A stretch of 64,000 bases of DNA from Membranipora membranacea (Eukaryota > Bryozoa > Gymnolaemata > Cheilostomatida > Membraniporidae), in the NCBI GenBank assembly GCA_914767715.1, contig OU612067.1:20744162-20808161 (forward strand). The letters are read 5' to 3'. The notes below the pieces were generated by a model that saw only the letters and a program-made list of their open reading frames with translations, had not been told where the DNA came from and made no database searches. Positions 25,707 through 38,304 of this stretch are shown one piece after another. Each line of letters starts with the position of its first letter. Positions within the stretch are counted from its first letter, which is position 1. The position numbers and the translations under genes were made by a program.

Positions 25707-27042
25707 TTACAGTAGGTTAGGAGGAAATCTATTTTTTGAACTGGCCGTAAAAAAAGCAAATGGTCCCCCCTTTGTTACTTTTTTTAATTTTAAAGTCGCT
25801 CTCATTTCCGTTCTATTTATTGTAGGATCTTCATATTCTGGAATTTGAATGAGGCCAATGAGGCCATCAACTGGTCCGAGTTTGAAAGAATTCCGATGGC
25901 TATTTAAATTTTTTACCCTGCGTTTGGCATGTTTTTTAATGACAAAAGTGGCCCTCGTTAAAAATGTCGCTGACGCCAAACTAAAAGGGGCAGCCCCAAA
26001 CGGGTTTCAGTTCCAAAGTCAGCATGAAATTCCCCACGGTTTACAGTAGGTTAGGAGGAAATCTATTTTTTGAACTGGCCGTAAAAAAAGCAAAGGGTCC
26101 CCCCTTTGTTACTTTTTTTAATTTTAAAGTCCCTCTCATTTCCGTTCTATTTATCGTAGGATCTTCATATTCTGGAATTTGAATGAGGCCAATGAGGCCA
26201 TCGACTGGTCCGAGTTTGAAAGAATTCCGATGGCTATTTAAATTTTTTACCCTGCGTTTGGCATGTTTTTTAATGACAAAAGTGGCCCTCGTTAAAAATG
26301 TCGCTGACGCCAAACTTAAAGGGGCAGCCCCAAACGGGTTTCAGTTCCAAAGTCAGCATGAAATTCCCCACGGTTTACAGTAGGTTAGGAGGAAATCTAT
26401 TTTTTGAACTGGCCGTAAAAAAAGCAAAGGGTCCCCCCTTTGTTACTTTTTTTAATTTTAAAGTCGCTCTCATTTCCGTTCTATTTATCGTAGGATCTTC
26501 ATATTCTGGAATTTGAATGAGGCCAATGAGGCCATCAACTGGTCCGAGTTTGAAAGAATTCCGATGGCTATTTAAATTTTTTACCCTGCGTTTGGCATGT
26601 TTTTTAATGACAAAAGTGGCCCTCGTTAAAAATGTCGTTGACGCCAAACTAAAAGGGGCAGCCCCAAACGGGTTTCAGTTCCAAAGTCAGCAAGAAATTC
26701 CCCACGGTTTACAGTAGGTTAGGAGGAAATCTATTTTTTGAACTGGCCGTAAAAAAAGCAAAGGGTCCCCCCTTTGTTACTTTTTTAAATTTTGAAGTCG
26801 CTCTCATTTCCGTTTTATTTATCGTAGGATCTTCATATTCTGGAATTTGAATGAGGCCAATGAGGCCATTAACTGGTCCGAGTTTGAAAGAATTCCGATG
26901 GCTATTTAAATTTTTTACCCTGCGTTTGGCATGTTTTTTAATGACAAAAGTGGCCCTCGTTAAAAATGTCGCTGACGCCAAACTAAAAGGGGCAGCCCCA
27001 AACGGGTTTCAGTTCAAAAGTCAGCATGAAATTCCCCACGGT

Positions 27043-28049
27043 TTACAGTAGGTTAGGAGGAAATCTATTTTTTGAACTGGCCGTAAAAAAAGCAAAGGGT
27101 CCCCCCTTTGTTACTTTTTTTAATTTTAAAGTCCCTCTCATTTCCGTTCTATTTATCGTAGGATCTTCATATTCTGGAATTTGAATGAGGCCAATGAGGC
27201 CATCAACTGGTCCGAGTTTGAAAGAATTCCTATGGCTATTTAAATTTTTTACCCTGCGTTTGGCATGTTTTTTAATGACAAAAGTGGCCCTCGTTAAAAA
27301 TGTCGCTGACGCCAAACTAAAAGGGGCAGCCCCAAACGGGTTTCAGTTCCAAAGTCAGCATGAAATTCCCCACGGTTTACAGTAGGTTAGGAGGAAATCT
27401 ATTTTTTGAACTGGCCGTAAAAAAAGCAAAGGGTCCCCCTTTGTTAGTTTTTTTAATTTTAAAGTCGCTCTCATTTACGTTCTATTTATCGTAGGATCTT
27501 CATATTCTGGAATTTGAATGAGGCCAATGAGGCCATCAACTGGTCCGAGTTTGAAAGAATTCCGATGGCTATTTAAATTTTTTACCCTGCGTTTGGCATG
27601 TTTTTTAATGACAAAAGTGGCCCTCGTTAAAAATGTCGCTGACCCCAAACTAAAAGGGGCAGCCCCAAACGGGTTTCAGCTCCAAAGTCAGCATGAAATT
27701 CCCCACGGTTTACAGTAGGTTAGGAGGAAATCTATTTTTTTTTAACTGGCCGTAAAAAAAGCAAAGGGTCCCCCCTTCGTTACTTTTTTTTATTTATTTT
27801 AAAGTCGCTCTCATTTCCGTTCTATTTATCGTAGGATCTTCATATTCTGGAATTTGAATGAGGCCAATGAGGCCATCAACTGGTCCGAGTTTGAGAGAAT
27901 TCCGATGGCTATTTAAATTTTTTACCCTGCGTTTGGCATGTTTTTTAATGACAAAAGTGGCCCTCGTTAAAAATGTCGCTGATGCCAAACTAAAAGGGGC
28001 AGCCCCAAACGGGTTTCAGTTCCAAAGTCAGCATGAAATTCCCCACGGT
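27043..28049 (+). repeat. Three-monomer block, copy 2
   Basis: Matches 14049-15055 at offset 12,994 bp, including the 333-bp and 340-bp monomer lengths. It lies in super-repeat unit 2. Confidence 0.9.
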
Positions 28050-30721
28050 TTACAGTAGGTTAGGAGGAAATCTATTTTTTGAACTGGCCGTAAAAAAAGC
28101 AAAGGGTCCCCCCTTTGTTACTTTTTTTAATTTTAAAGTCGCTCTCATTTCCGTTCTATTTATCGTATGATCTTCATATTCTGGAATTTGAATGAGGCCA
28201 ATGAAGCCATCAACTGGTCCGAGTTTGAAAGAATTCCGATGGCTATTTAAATTTTTTACCCTGCGTTTGGCATGTTTTTTAATGACAAAAGTGGCCCTCG
28301 TTAAAAATGTCGCTGACGCCAAACTAAAAGGGGCAGCCCCAAACGGGTTTCAGTTCCAAAGTCAGCATGAAATTCCCCACGGGTTACAGTAGGTTAGGAG
28401 GAAATCTATTTTTGCACTGGCCGTCAAAAAAGCAAAGGGTCCCCCCTTTGTTACTTTTTTTAATTTTAAAGTCGCTCTCATTTCCGTTCTATTTATCGTA
28501 GGATCTTCATATTCTGGAATTTGAATGAGGCCAATGAGGCCATCAACTGGTCCGAGTTTGAAAGAATTCCGATGGCTATTTAATTTTTTTACCCTGCGTT
28601 TGGCATGTTTTTTAATGACAAAAGTGGCCCTCGTTAAAAATGTCGCTGACACCAAACTAAAAGGGGCAGCCCCAAACGGGGTTCAGTTCCAAAGTCAGCA
28701 TGAAATTCTTCACGGTTTACAGTAGGTTAGGAGGAAATCTATTTTTTGAACTGGCCGTAAAAAAAGCAAAGGGTCCCCCCTTTGTTACTTTTTTTAATTT
28801 TAAAGTCGCTCTCATTTCCGTTCTATTTATCGTAGGATCTTCATATTCTGGAATTGGTATGAGGCCAATGAGGCCATCAACTGTTCCGAGTTTGAGAGAA
28901 TTCCGATGGATATTTAAATTTTTTACCCTGCGTTTGGCATGTTTTTTAATGACAAAAGTGGCCCTCGTTAAAAATGTCGCTGACGCCAAACTAAAAGGGG
29001 CAGCCCCAAACGGGTTTCAGTTCCAAAGTCAGCATGAAATTCCCCACGGTTTACAGCAGGTTAGGAGGAAATCTATTTTTTGAACTGGCCGTAAAAAAAG
29101 CAAAGGGTCCCCCCTTTGTTACTTTTTTTAATTTTAAAGTCGCTCTCATTTCCGTTCTATTTATCGTAGGATCTTCATATTCTGGAATTTGAATGAGGCC
29201 AATGAGGCCATCAACTGGTCCGAGTTTGAAAGAATTCCGATGGCTATTTAAATTTTTTACCCTGCGTTTGGCATGTTTTTTAATGACAAAAGTGGCCCTC
29301 GTTAAAAATGTCGCTGACGCCAAACTAAAAGGGGCAGCCCCAAACGGGTTTCAGTTCCAAAGTCAGCATGAAATTCTTCACGGTTTACAGTAGGTTAGGA
29401 GGAAATCTATTTTTTGAACTGGCCGTAAAAAAAGCAAAGGGTCCCCCCTTTGTTACTTTTTTTAATTTTAAAGTCGCTCTCATTTCCGTTCTATTTATCG
29501 TAGGATCTTCATATTCTGGAATTTGAATGAGGCCAATGAGGCCATCAACTGGTCCGAGTTTAAAAGAATTCCGATGGCTATTTAAATTTTTTACCCTGCG
29601 TTTGGCATGTTTTTTAATGACAAAAGTGGCCCTCGTTAAAAATGTCGCTGATGCCAAACTAAAAGGGGCAGCCCCAAACTGGTTTCAGTTCCAAAGTCAG
29701 CATGAAATTCCCCACGGTTTACAGTAGGTTAGGAGGAAATCTATTTTTTGAACTGGTCGTAAAAAAAGCAAAGGGTCCCCCCTTTGTTACTTTTTTTAAT
29801 TTTAAAGTCGCTCTCATTTCCGTTCTATTTATCGTAGGATCTTCATATTCTGGAATTTGAATGAGGCCAATGAGGCCATCAACTGGTCCGAGTTTGAAAG
29901 AATTCCGATGGCTATTTAAATTTTTTACCCTGCGTTTGGCATGTTTTTTAATGACAAAAGTGGCCCTCGTTAAAAATGTCGCTGACGCCAAACTAAAAGG
30001 GGCAGCCCCAAACGGGTTTCAGTTTCAACGTCAGCATGAAATTCCCCACGATTTACAGTAGGTTAGGAGGAAATCTATTTTTTGAACTGGCCGTAAAAAA
30101 AGCAAAGGGTCCCCCCCTTTGTTACTTTTTTTAATTTTTAAGTCGCTCTCATTTCCGTTCTATTTATCGTAGGATCTTCATATTCTGGAATTTGAATGAG
30201 GCCAATGAGGCCATCAACTGGTCCGAGTTTGAAAGAATTCCGATGGCTATTTAAATTTTTTACCCTGCATTTGGCATGTTTTTTAATGACAAAAGTGGCC
30301 CTCGTTAAAAATGTCGCTGACGCCAAACTAAAAGGGGCAGCCCCAAACGGGTTTCAGTTCCAAAGTCAGCATGAAATTCCCCACGGTTTACAGTAGGTTA
30401 GGAGGAAATCTATTTTTTGAACTGGCCGTAAAAAAAGCAAAGGGTCCCCCCTTTGTTACTTTTTTTAATTTTAAAGTCGCTCTCATTTCCGTTCTATTTA
30501 TCAAAGGATCTTCATATACTGGAATTTGAATGAGGCCAATGAGGCCATCAACTGGTCCGAGTTTGAGAGAATTCCGATGGATATTTAAATTTTTTACCCT
30601 GCGTTTGGCATGTTTTTTAATGACAAAAGTGGCCCTCGTTAAAAATGTCGCTGACGCCAAACTAAAAGGGGCAGCCCCAAACGGGTTTCAGTTCCAAAGT
30701 CAGCATGAAATTCCCCACAGT

Positions 30722-31035
30722 TTACAGTAGGTTGAGAGGAAATCTATTCTTTGAACTGGCCGTAAAAAAAGCAAAGGGTCCCCCCTTTGTTACTTTTCTT
30801 AATTTTAAAGTCGCTCTCATTTCCGTTCTATTTATCGTAGGATCTTCATATTCTGGAATTTGAATGAGGTCCGAGTTTGAGAGAATTCCGATGGATATTT
30901 AAATTTTTTACCCTGCGTTTGAAATGTTTTTTAATAACAAAAGTGGCCCTCGTTAAAAATGTCGCTGACGCCAAACTAAAAGGGGCAGCCCCAAACGGGT
31001 TTCAGTTCCAAAGTCAGCATGAAATTCCCCACGGT
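30722..31035 (+). repeat. 314-bp short monomer, diverged
   Basis: Lacks TCTAGA. Private changes are GGTTGAGAGG, CTATTCTTTG, TTTTCTTAA and TTTAATAACAAAAG. It lies in the mutation-rich patch after the super-repeats. Confidence 0.95.
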
Positions 31036-31703
31036 TTATAGTAGGTTAGGAGGAAATCTATTTTTTGAACTGCCCGTAAAAAAAGCAAAGGGTCCCCCCT
31101 TTGTTACTTTTTTTAATTTTAAAGTCGCTCTCATTTCCGTTCTATTTATCGTAGGATCTTCATATTCTGGAATTTCAATGAGGCCAATGAGGCCATCAAC
31201 TGGTCCGAGTTTGAAAGAATTCCGATGGGTATTTAAATTTTTTACCCTGCGTTTGGCATGTTTTTTAATGACAAAAGTGGCCCTCGTTAAAAATGTTGCT
31301 GACGCCAAACTAAAAGGGGCAGCCCCAAACGGGTTTCAGTTCCGAAGTCAGCATGAAATTCCCCACGGTTTACAGTGGGTTAGGAGGAAATCTATTTTTT
31401 GAACTGGCCGTAAATAAAGCAAAGGGTCCCCCCTTTGTTACTTTTTTTAATTTTAAAGTCGCTCTCATTTCCGTTCTATTTATCGTAGGATCTTCATATT
31501 CTGGAATTTGAATGACGCCAATGAGGCCATCAACTGGTCCGAGTTTGAATGAATTGCGATGTCTATTTAAATTTTTTACCCTGCGTTTGGCATGTTTTTT
31601 AATGACAAAAGTGGCCCTCGTTAAAAATGTCGCTGACGCCAAACTAAAACGGGCAGCCCCAAACGGGTTTCAGTTCCAAAGTCAGCAAGAAATTCCCCAC
31701 GGT

Positions 31704-32017
31704 TTACAGTAGGTTAGGAGGAAATCTATTTTTTGAACTGGCCGTAAAAAAAGCAAAGGGTCCCCCCTTTGCTACTTTTTTTAATTTTAAAGTCGCTCTC
31801 ATTTCCGTTCTATTTATCGTAGGATCTTCATATTGTGGAATTTGAATGAGGTCCGAGTTTGAGAGAATTCCGATGGATATTTAAATTTTTTACCCTGCGT
31901 TTGAAATGTTTTTTAATGACAAAAGTGGCCCTCGTTAAAATAGTCGCTGACGCCAAACTAAAAGGGGCAGCCCCAAATGGGTTTCAGTTCCAAAGTCAGC
32001 ATGAAATTCCCCACGGT
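31704..32017 (+). repeat. 314-bp short monomer, diverged
   Basis: Lacks TCTAGA. It has CTTTGCTAC, CATATTGTGG, AAAATAGTCGC and CAAATGGGTTT. Confidence 0.95.
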
Positions 32018-35000
32018 TTACAGTAGGTTAGGAGGAAATCTATTTTTTGAACTGGCCGTAAAAAAAGCAAAGGGTCCCCCCTTTGTTACTTTTTTTAATT
32101 TTAAAGTCGCTCTCATTTCCGTTCTATTTATCGTAGGATCTTCATATTCTGGAATTTGAATGAGGCCAATGAGGCCGTCAACTGATCCGAGTTTGAGAGA
32201 ATTCCGATGGATATTTAAAATTATTACCCTGCGGTTGGCATGTTTTTTAATGACAAAAGTGGCCCTCGTTAAAAATGTCGCTGACGCCAAACTAAAAGGG
32301 GCAGCCCCAAACGGGTTTCAGTTCCAAAGTCAGCATGAAATTCCCCACGGTTTACAGTGGGTTAGGAGGAAATCTATTTTTTGAACTGGCCGTAAAAAAA
32401 GCAAAGGGTCCCCCCTTTGTTACTTTTCTTAATTTTAAAGTCGCTCTCATTTCCGTTCTATTTATCGTAGGATCTTCATATTCTGGAATTTGAATGAGGC
32501 CAATGAGGCCATCAACTGGTCCGAGTTTAAAAGAAATCCGATGGCTATTTAAATTTTTTACCCTGCGTTTGGCATGTTTTTTAATGACAAAAGTGGCCCT
32601 CGTTAAAAATGTCGCTGACGCCAAACTAAAAGGGGCAGCCCCAAACGGGTTTCAGTTCCAACGTCAGCATGAAATTCCCCACGGTTTACAGTAGGTTAGG
32701 AGGAAATCTATTTTTTGAACTGGCCGTAAAAAAAGCAAAGGGTCCCCCCCTTTGTTACTTTTTTTAATTTTTAAGTCGCTCTCATTTCCGTTCTATTTAT
32801 CGTAGGATCTTCATATTCTGGAATTTGAATGAGGCCAATGAGGCCATCAACTGGTCCGAGTTTGAAAGAATTCCGATGGCTATTTAAATTTTTTACCCTG
32901 CGTTTGGCATGTTTTTTAATGACAAAAGTGGCCCTCGTTAAAAATGTCGCTGACGCCAAACTAAAAGGGGCAGCCCCAAACGGGTTTCAGTTCCAAAGTC
33001 AGCATGAAATTCCCCACGGTTTACAGTAGGTTAGGAGGAAATCTATTTTTTGAACTGGCCGTAAAAAAAGCAAAGGGTCCCCCCTTTGTTACTTTTTTTA
33101 ATTTTAAAGTCGCTCTCATTTCCGTTCTATTTATCGTGGGATCTTCATATACTGGAATTTGAATGAGGCCAATGAGGCCATCAACTGGTCCGAGTTTGAG
33201 AGAATTCCGATGGATATATAAATTTTTTACCCTGCGTTTGGCATGTTTTTTAATGACAAAAGTGGCCCTCGTTAAAAATGTCGCTGACGCCAAACTAAAA
33301 GGGGCAGCCCCAAACGGGTTTCAGTTCCAAAGTCAGCATGAAATTCCCCACGGTTTACAGTAGGTTAGGAGGAAATCTATTTTTTGAACTGGCCGTAAAA
33401 TAAGCAAAGGGTCCCCCTTTTGTTACTTTTTTAAATTTTAAAGTCGCTCTCATTTCCGTTCTATTTATTGTAGGATCTTCATATTCTGGAATTTGAATGA
33501 GGCCAATGAGGCCATCAACTGGTCCGAGTTTGAAAGAATTCCGACGGCTATTTAAATTTTTTACCCTGCGTTTGGCATGTTTTTTAATGACAAAAGTGGC
33601 CCTCGTTAAAAATGTCGCTGACACCAAACTAAAAGGGGCAGCCCCAAACGGGTTTCAGTTCCAAAGTCAGCATGAAATTCTTCACGGTTTACAGTAGGTT
33701 AGGAGGAAATCTATTTTTTGAACTGGCCGTAAAAAAAGCAAAGGGTCCCCCCTTTGTTACTTTTTTTAATTTTAAAGTCGCTCTCATTTCCGTTCTATTT
33801 ATCGTAGGATCTTCATATTCTGGAATTGGTATGAAGGCAATGAGGCCATCAACTGTTCCGAGTTTGAGAGAATTCCGATGGATATTTAAATTTTTTACCC
33901 TGCGTTTGGCATGTTTTTTAATGACAAAAGTGGCCCTCGTTAAAAATGTCGCTGACGCCAAACTAAAAGGGGCAGCCCCAAACGGGTTTCAGTTCCAAAG
34001 TCAGCATGAAATTCCCCACGGTTTACAGTAGGTTAGGAGGAAATCTATTTTTTGAACTGGCCGTAAAAAAAGCAAAGGGTCCCCCCTTTGTTACTTTTTT
34101 TAATTTTAAAGTCGCTCTCATTTCCGTTCTATTTATCGTAGCATCTTCATATTCTGGAATTTGAATGAGGCCAATGAGGCCATCAACTGGTCCGAGTTTG
34201 AAAGAATTCCGATGGCTATTTAAATTTTTTACCCTGCGTTTGGCATGTTTTTTAATGACAAAAGTGGCCCTCGTTAAAAATGTCGCTGACGCCAAACTAA
34301 AAGGGGCAGCCCCAAACGGGTTTCAGTTCCAAAGTCAGCATGAAATTCTTCACGGTTTACAGTAGGTTAGGAGGAAATCTATTTTTTGAACTGGCCGTAA
34401 AAAAAGCAAAGGGTCCCCCCTTTGTTACTTTTTTTAATTTTAAAGTCGCTCTCATTTCCGTTCTATTTATCGTAGGATCTTCATATTCTGGAATTTGAAT
34501 GAGGCCAATGAGGCCATCAACTGGTCCGAGTTTAAAAGAATTCCGATGGCTATTTAAATTTTTTACCCTGCGTTTGGCATGTTTTTTAATGACAAAAGTG
34601 GCCCTCGTTAAAAATGTCGCTGATGCCAAACTAAAAGGGGCAGCCCCAAACGGGTTTCAGTTCCAAAGTCAGCATGAAATTCCCCACGGTTTACAGTAGA
34701 TTAGGAGGAAATCTATTTTTTGAACTGGTCGTAAAAAAAGCAAAGGGTCCCCCCTTTGTTACTTTTTTTAATTTTAAAGTCGCTCTCATTTCCGTTCTAT
34801 TTATCGTAGGATCTTCATATTCTGGAATTTGAATGAGGCCAATGAGGCCATCAACTGGTCCGAGTTTGAAAGAATTCCGATGGCTATTTAAATTTTTTAC
34901 CCTGCGTTTGGCATGTTTTTTAATGACAAAAGTGGCCCTCGTTAAAAATGTCGCTGACGCCAAACTAAAAGGGGCAGCACCAAACGGGTTTCAGTTCCAA

Positions 35001-35358
35001 AGTCAGCATGAAATTCCCCACGGTTTACAGTAGGTTAGGAGGAAATCTATTTTTTGAACTGGCCGTAAAAAAAGCAAAGGGTCCCCCCTTTGTTACTTTT
35101 TTTAATTTTAAAGTCCCTCTCATTTCCGTTCTATTTATCGTAGGATCTTCATATTCGGGAATTGGTATGAGGCCAATGAGGCCATCAACTGTTCCGAGTT
35201 TGAGAGAATTCCGATGGATATTTAAATTTTTTACCCTGCGTTTGGCATGTTTTTTAATGACAAAAGTGGCCCTCGCTAAAAATGTCGCTGACGCCAAACT
35301 AAAAGGGGCAGCCCCAAACGGGTTTCAGTTCCAAAGTCAGCATGAAATTCCCCACGGT

Positions 35359-35672
35359 TTACAGTAGGTTAGGAGGAAATCTATTTTTTGAACTGGCCGT
35401 AAAAAAAGCAAAGGGTCCCCCCTTTGTTACTTTTTTTAATTTTAAAGTCGCTCTCATTTCCGTTCTATTTATCGTAGGATCTTCATATTCTGGAATTTGA
35501 ATGAGGTCCGAGTTTGAGAGAATTCCGATGGATATTTAAATTTTTTACCCTGCGTTTGAAATGTTTTTTAATGACAAAAGTGGCCCTCGTTAAAAATGTC
35601 GCTGACGCCAAACTAAAAGGGGCAGCCCCAAACGGGTTTCAGTTCCAAAGTCAGCATGAAATTCTTCACGGT
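35359..35672 (+). repeat. 314-bp short monomer, non-TCTAGA
   Basis: First monomer of 5,934-bp unit 1. It has TCTGGAATTTG and ends ATTCTTCACGG. Confidence 0.95.
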
Positions 35673-36006
35673 TTACAGTAGGTTAGGAGGAAATCTATTT
35701 TTTGAACTGGCCGTAAAAAAAGCAAATGGTCCCCCCTTTGTTACTTTTTTTAATTTTAAAGTCGCTCTCATTTCCGTTCTATTTATCGTAGGATCTTCAT
35801 ATTCTGGAATTTGAATGAGGCCAATGAGGCCATCAACTGGTCCGAGTTTGAGAGAATTCCGATGGATATTTAAATTTTTTACCCTGCGTTTGGCATGTTT
35901 TTTAATGACAAAAGTGGCCCTCGTTAAAAATGTCGCTGATGCCAAACTAAAAGGGGCAGCCCCAAACGGGTTTCAGTTCCAAAGTCAGCATGAAATTCCC
36001 CACGGT

Positions 36007-36320
36007 TTACAGTAGGTTAGGAGGAAATCTATTTTTTGAACTGGCCGTAAAAAAAGCAAAGGGTCCCCTCTTTGTTACTTTTTTTAATTTTAAAGTCGCT
36101 CTCATTTCCGTTCTATTTATCGTAGGATCTTCATATTCTAGAATTTGAATGAGGTCCGAGTTTGAGAGAATTCCGATGGATATTTAAATTTTTTACCCTG
36201 CGTTTGAAATGTTTTTTAATGACAAAAGTGGCCCTCGTTAAAAATGTCGCTGACGCCAAACTAAAAGGGGCAGCCCCAAACGGGTTTCAGTTCCAAAGTC
36301 AGCATGAAATTCTTCACGGT
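36007..36320 (+). repeat. 314-bp short monomer, TCTAGA type
   Basis: Carries TCCCCTCTTTG in the hairpin and TCTAGA. Confidence 0.95.
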
Positions 36321-36654
36321 TTACAGTAGGTTAGGAGGAAATCTATTTTTTGAACTGGCCGTAAAAAAAGCAAATGGTCCCCCTTTGTTACTTTTTTTAA
36401 TTTTTTTAGTCGCTCTCATTTCCGTTCTATTTATCGTAGGATCTTCATATTCTGGAATTTGAATGAGGCCAATGAGGCCATCAACTGGTCCGAGTTTGAG
36501 AGAATTCCGATGGATATTTAAATTTTTTACCCTGCGTTTGGCATGTTTTTTAATGACAAAAGTGGCCCTCGTTAAAAATGTCGCTGATGCCAAACTAAAA
36601 GGGGCAGCCCCAAACGGGTTTCAGTTCCAAAGTCAGCATGAAATTCCCCACGGT
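36007..36654 (+). repeat. 648-bp short-long dimer
   Basis: A short monomer with TCCCCTCTTTG and TCTAGA is followed by a long monomer with GCAAATGG, a five-C loop and TTTTTTTAGTC. It is repeated at 36655-37302 with no difference I could find, and both recur at 41941 and 42589 in the second 5.9-kb unit. Confidence 0.9.
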
Positions 36655-36968
36655 TTACAGTAGGTTAGGAGGAAATCTATTTTTTGAACTGGCCGTAAAA
36701 AAAGCAAAGGGTCCCCTCTTTGTTACTTTTTTTAATTTTAAAGTCGCTCTCATTTCCGTTCTATTTATCGTAGGATCTTCATATTCTAGAATTTGAATGA
36801 GGTCCGAGTTTGAGAGAATTCCGATGGATATTTAAATTTTTTACCCTGCGTTTGAAATGTTTTTTAATGACAAAAGTGGCCCTCGTTAAAAATGTCGCTG
36901 ACGCCAAACTAAAAGGGGCAGCCCCAAACGGGTTTCAGTTCCAAAGTCAGCATGAAATTCTTCACGGT
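36655..36968 (+). repeat. 314-bp short monomer, TCTAGA type
   Basis: Tandem counterpart of 36007 at offset 648 bp, with TCCCCTCTTTG. Confidence 0.95.
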
Positions 36969-37302
36969 TTACAGTAGGTTAGGAGGAAATCTATTTTTTG
37001 AACTGGCCGTAAAAAAAGCAAATGGTCCCCCTTTGTTACTTTTTTTAATTTTTTTAGTCGCTCTCATTTCCGTTCTATTTATCGTAGGATCTTCATATTC
37101 TGGAATTTGAATGAGGCCAATGAGGCCATCAACTGGTCCGAGTTTGAGAGAATTCCGATGGATATTTAAATTTTTTACCCTGCGTTTGGCATGTTTTTTA
37201 ATGACAAAAGTGGCCCTCGTTAAAAATGTCGCTGATGCCAAACTAAAAGGGGCAGCCCCAAACGGGTTTCAGTTCCAAAGTCAGCATGAAATTCCCCACG
37301 GT
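36655..37302 (+). repeat. 648-bp short-long dimer, second tandem copy
   Basis: Offset 648 bp from 36007-36654, with the same markers in the same order. Confidence 0.9.
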
Positions 37303-38304
37303 TTACAGTAGGTTAGGAGGAAATCTATTTTTAGAACTGGCCGAAAAAAAAGCAAAGGGTCCCCCCTTTGTTACTTTTTTTAATTTTAAAGTCGCTCTCA
37401 TTTCCGTTCTATTTATCGTAGGATCTTCATATTCTGGAATTTGAATGAGGCCAATGAGGCCATCAACTGGTCCGAGTTTGAAAGAATTCCGATGGCCATT
37501 TAAATTTTTTACCCTGCGTTTGGCATGTTTTTTAATGACAAAAGTGGCCCTCGTTAAAAATGTCGCTGACGCCAAACTAAAAGGGGCAGCCCCAAACGGG
37601 TTTCAGTTCCAAAGTCAGCATGAAATTCCCCACGGTTTACAGTAGGTTAGGAGGAAATCTATTTTTTGAACTGGCCGTAAAAAAAGCAAAGGGTCCCCGC
37701 TTTGTTACTTTTTTTAATTTTAAAGTCCCTCTCATTTCCGTTCTATTTATCGTAGGATCTTCATATTCTGGAATTTGAATGAGGCCAATGAGGCCATCAA
37801 CTGGTCCGAGTTTGAAAGAATTCCGATGGCTAGTTAAATTTTTTACCCTGCGTTTGGCATGTTTTGTAATGACAAAAGTGGCCCTCGTTAAAAATGTCGC
37901 TGACGCCAAACTAAAAGGGGCAGCCCCAAACGGGTTTCAGTTCAAAAGTCAGCATGAAATTCCCCACGGTTTACAGTAGGTTAGGAGGAAATCTATTTTT
38001 TGAACTGGCCGTAAAAAAAGCAAAGGGTCCCCCCTTTGTTACTTTTTTTAATTTTAAAGTCCCTCTCATTTCCGTGTTATTTATCGTAGGATCTTCAGAT
38101 TCTGGAATTTGAATGAGGCCAATGAGGCCATCAACTGGTCCGAGTTTGAAAGAATTCCGATGGCTATTTAAATTTTTTACCCTGCGTTTGGCATGTTTTT
38201 TAATGACAAAAGTGGCCCTCGTTAAAAATGTCGCTGACGCCAAACTAAAAGGGGCAGCCCCAAACGGGTTTCAGTTCCAAAGTCAGCATGAAATTCCCCA
38301 CGGT

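Larger units (their letters stand above)
25059..26374 (+). repeat. Four-monomer module, copy 4
   Basis: Tandem-block copy of 22406-23721 at offset 2,653 bp. The same offset holds for the following monomers 26375, 26709 and 27043. Confidence 0.9.
17574..30233 (+). repeat. Super-repeat unit 2 (38 monomers, about 12.7 kb)
   Basis: This is the second tandem copy of the 3245-17573 unit. Relative to unit 1 it lacks about 670 bp (monomers 6406 and 6741), about 668 bp (a 7410-8745 duplication present once here) and 334 bp (monomer 15056). It also has 26375 plus 26709 where unit 1 has the single fused monomer 13715. Private point changes are scattered at low density, for example CATTTTCTGG near 18190, TTTGATTGAGG near 18536 and AAACTGGTTTCAG near 29680. 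Confidence 0.87.
30234..35358 (+). repeat. Mosaic of super-repeat fragments
   Basis: After super-repeat unit 2 the monomer order jumps. Monomer 30388 resembles 7076/20736 (CATATACTGG). Monomers 32018-33354 resemble a shortened 4735-7409. Monomer 33355 combines GACGGC with GACACC, 33689 has GGTATGAAGGC, and 34023-35024 resemble 16391-17392. Monomer 35025 has GGTATGAGGCC with AAAGTCCCTC. It reads as a third, rearranged and incomplete copy of super-repeat material. Confidence 0.75.
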
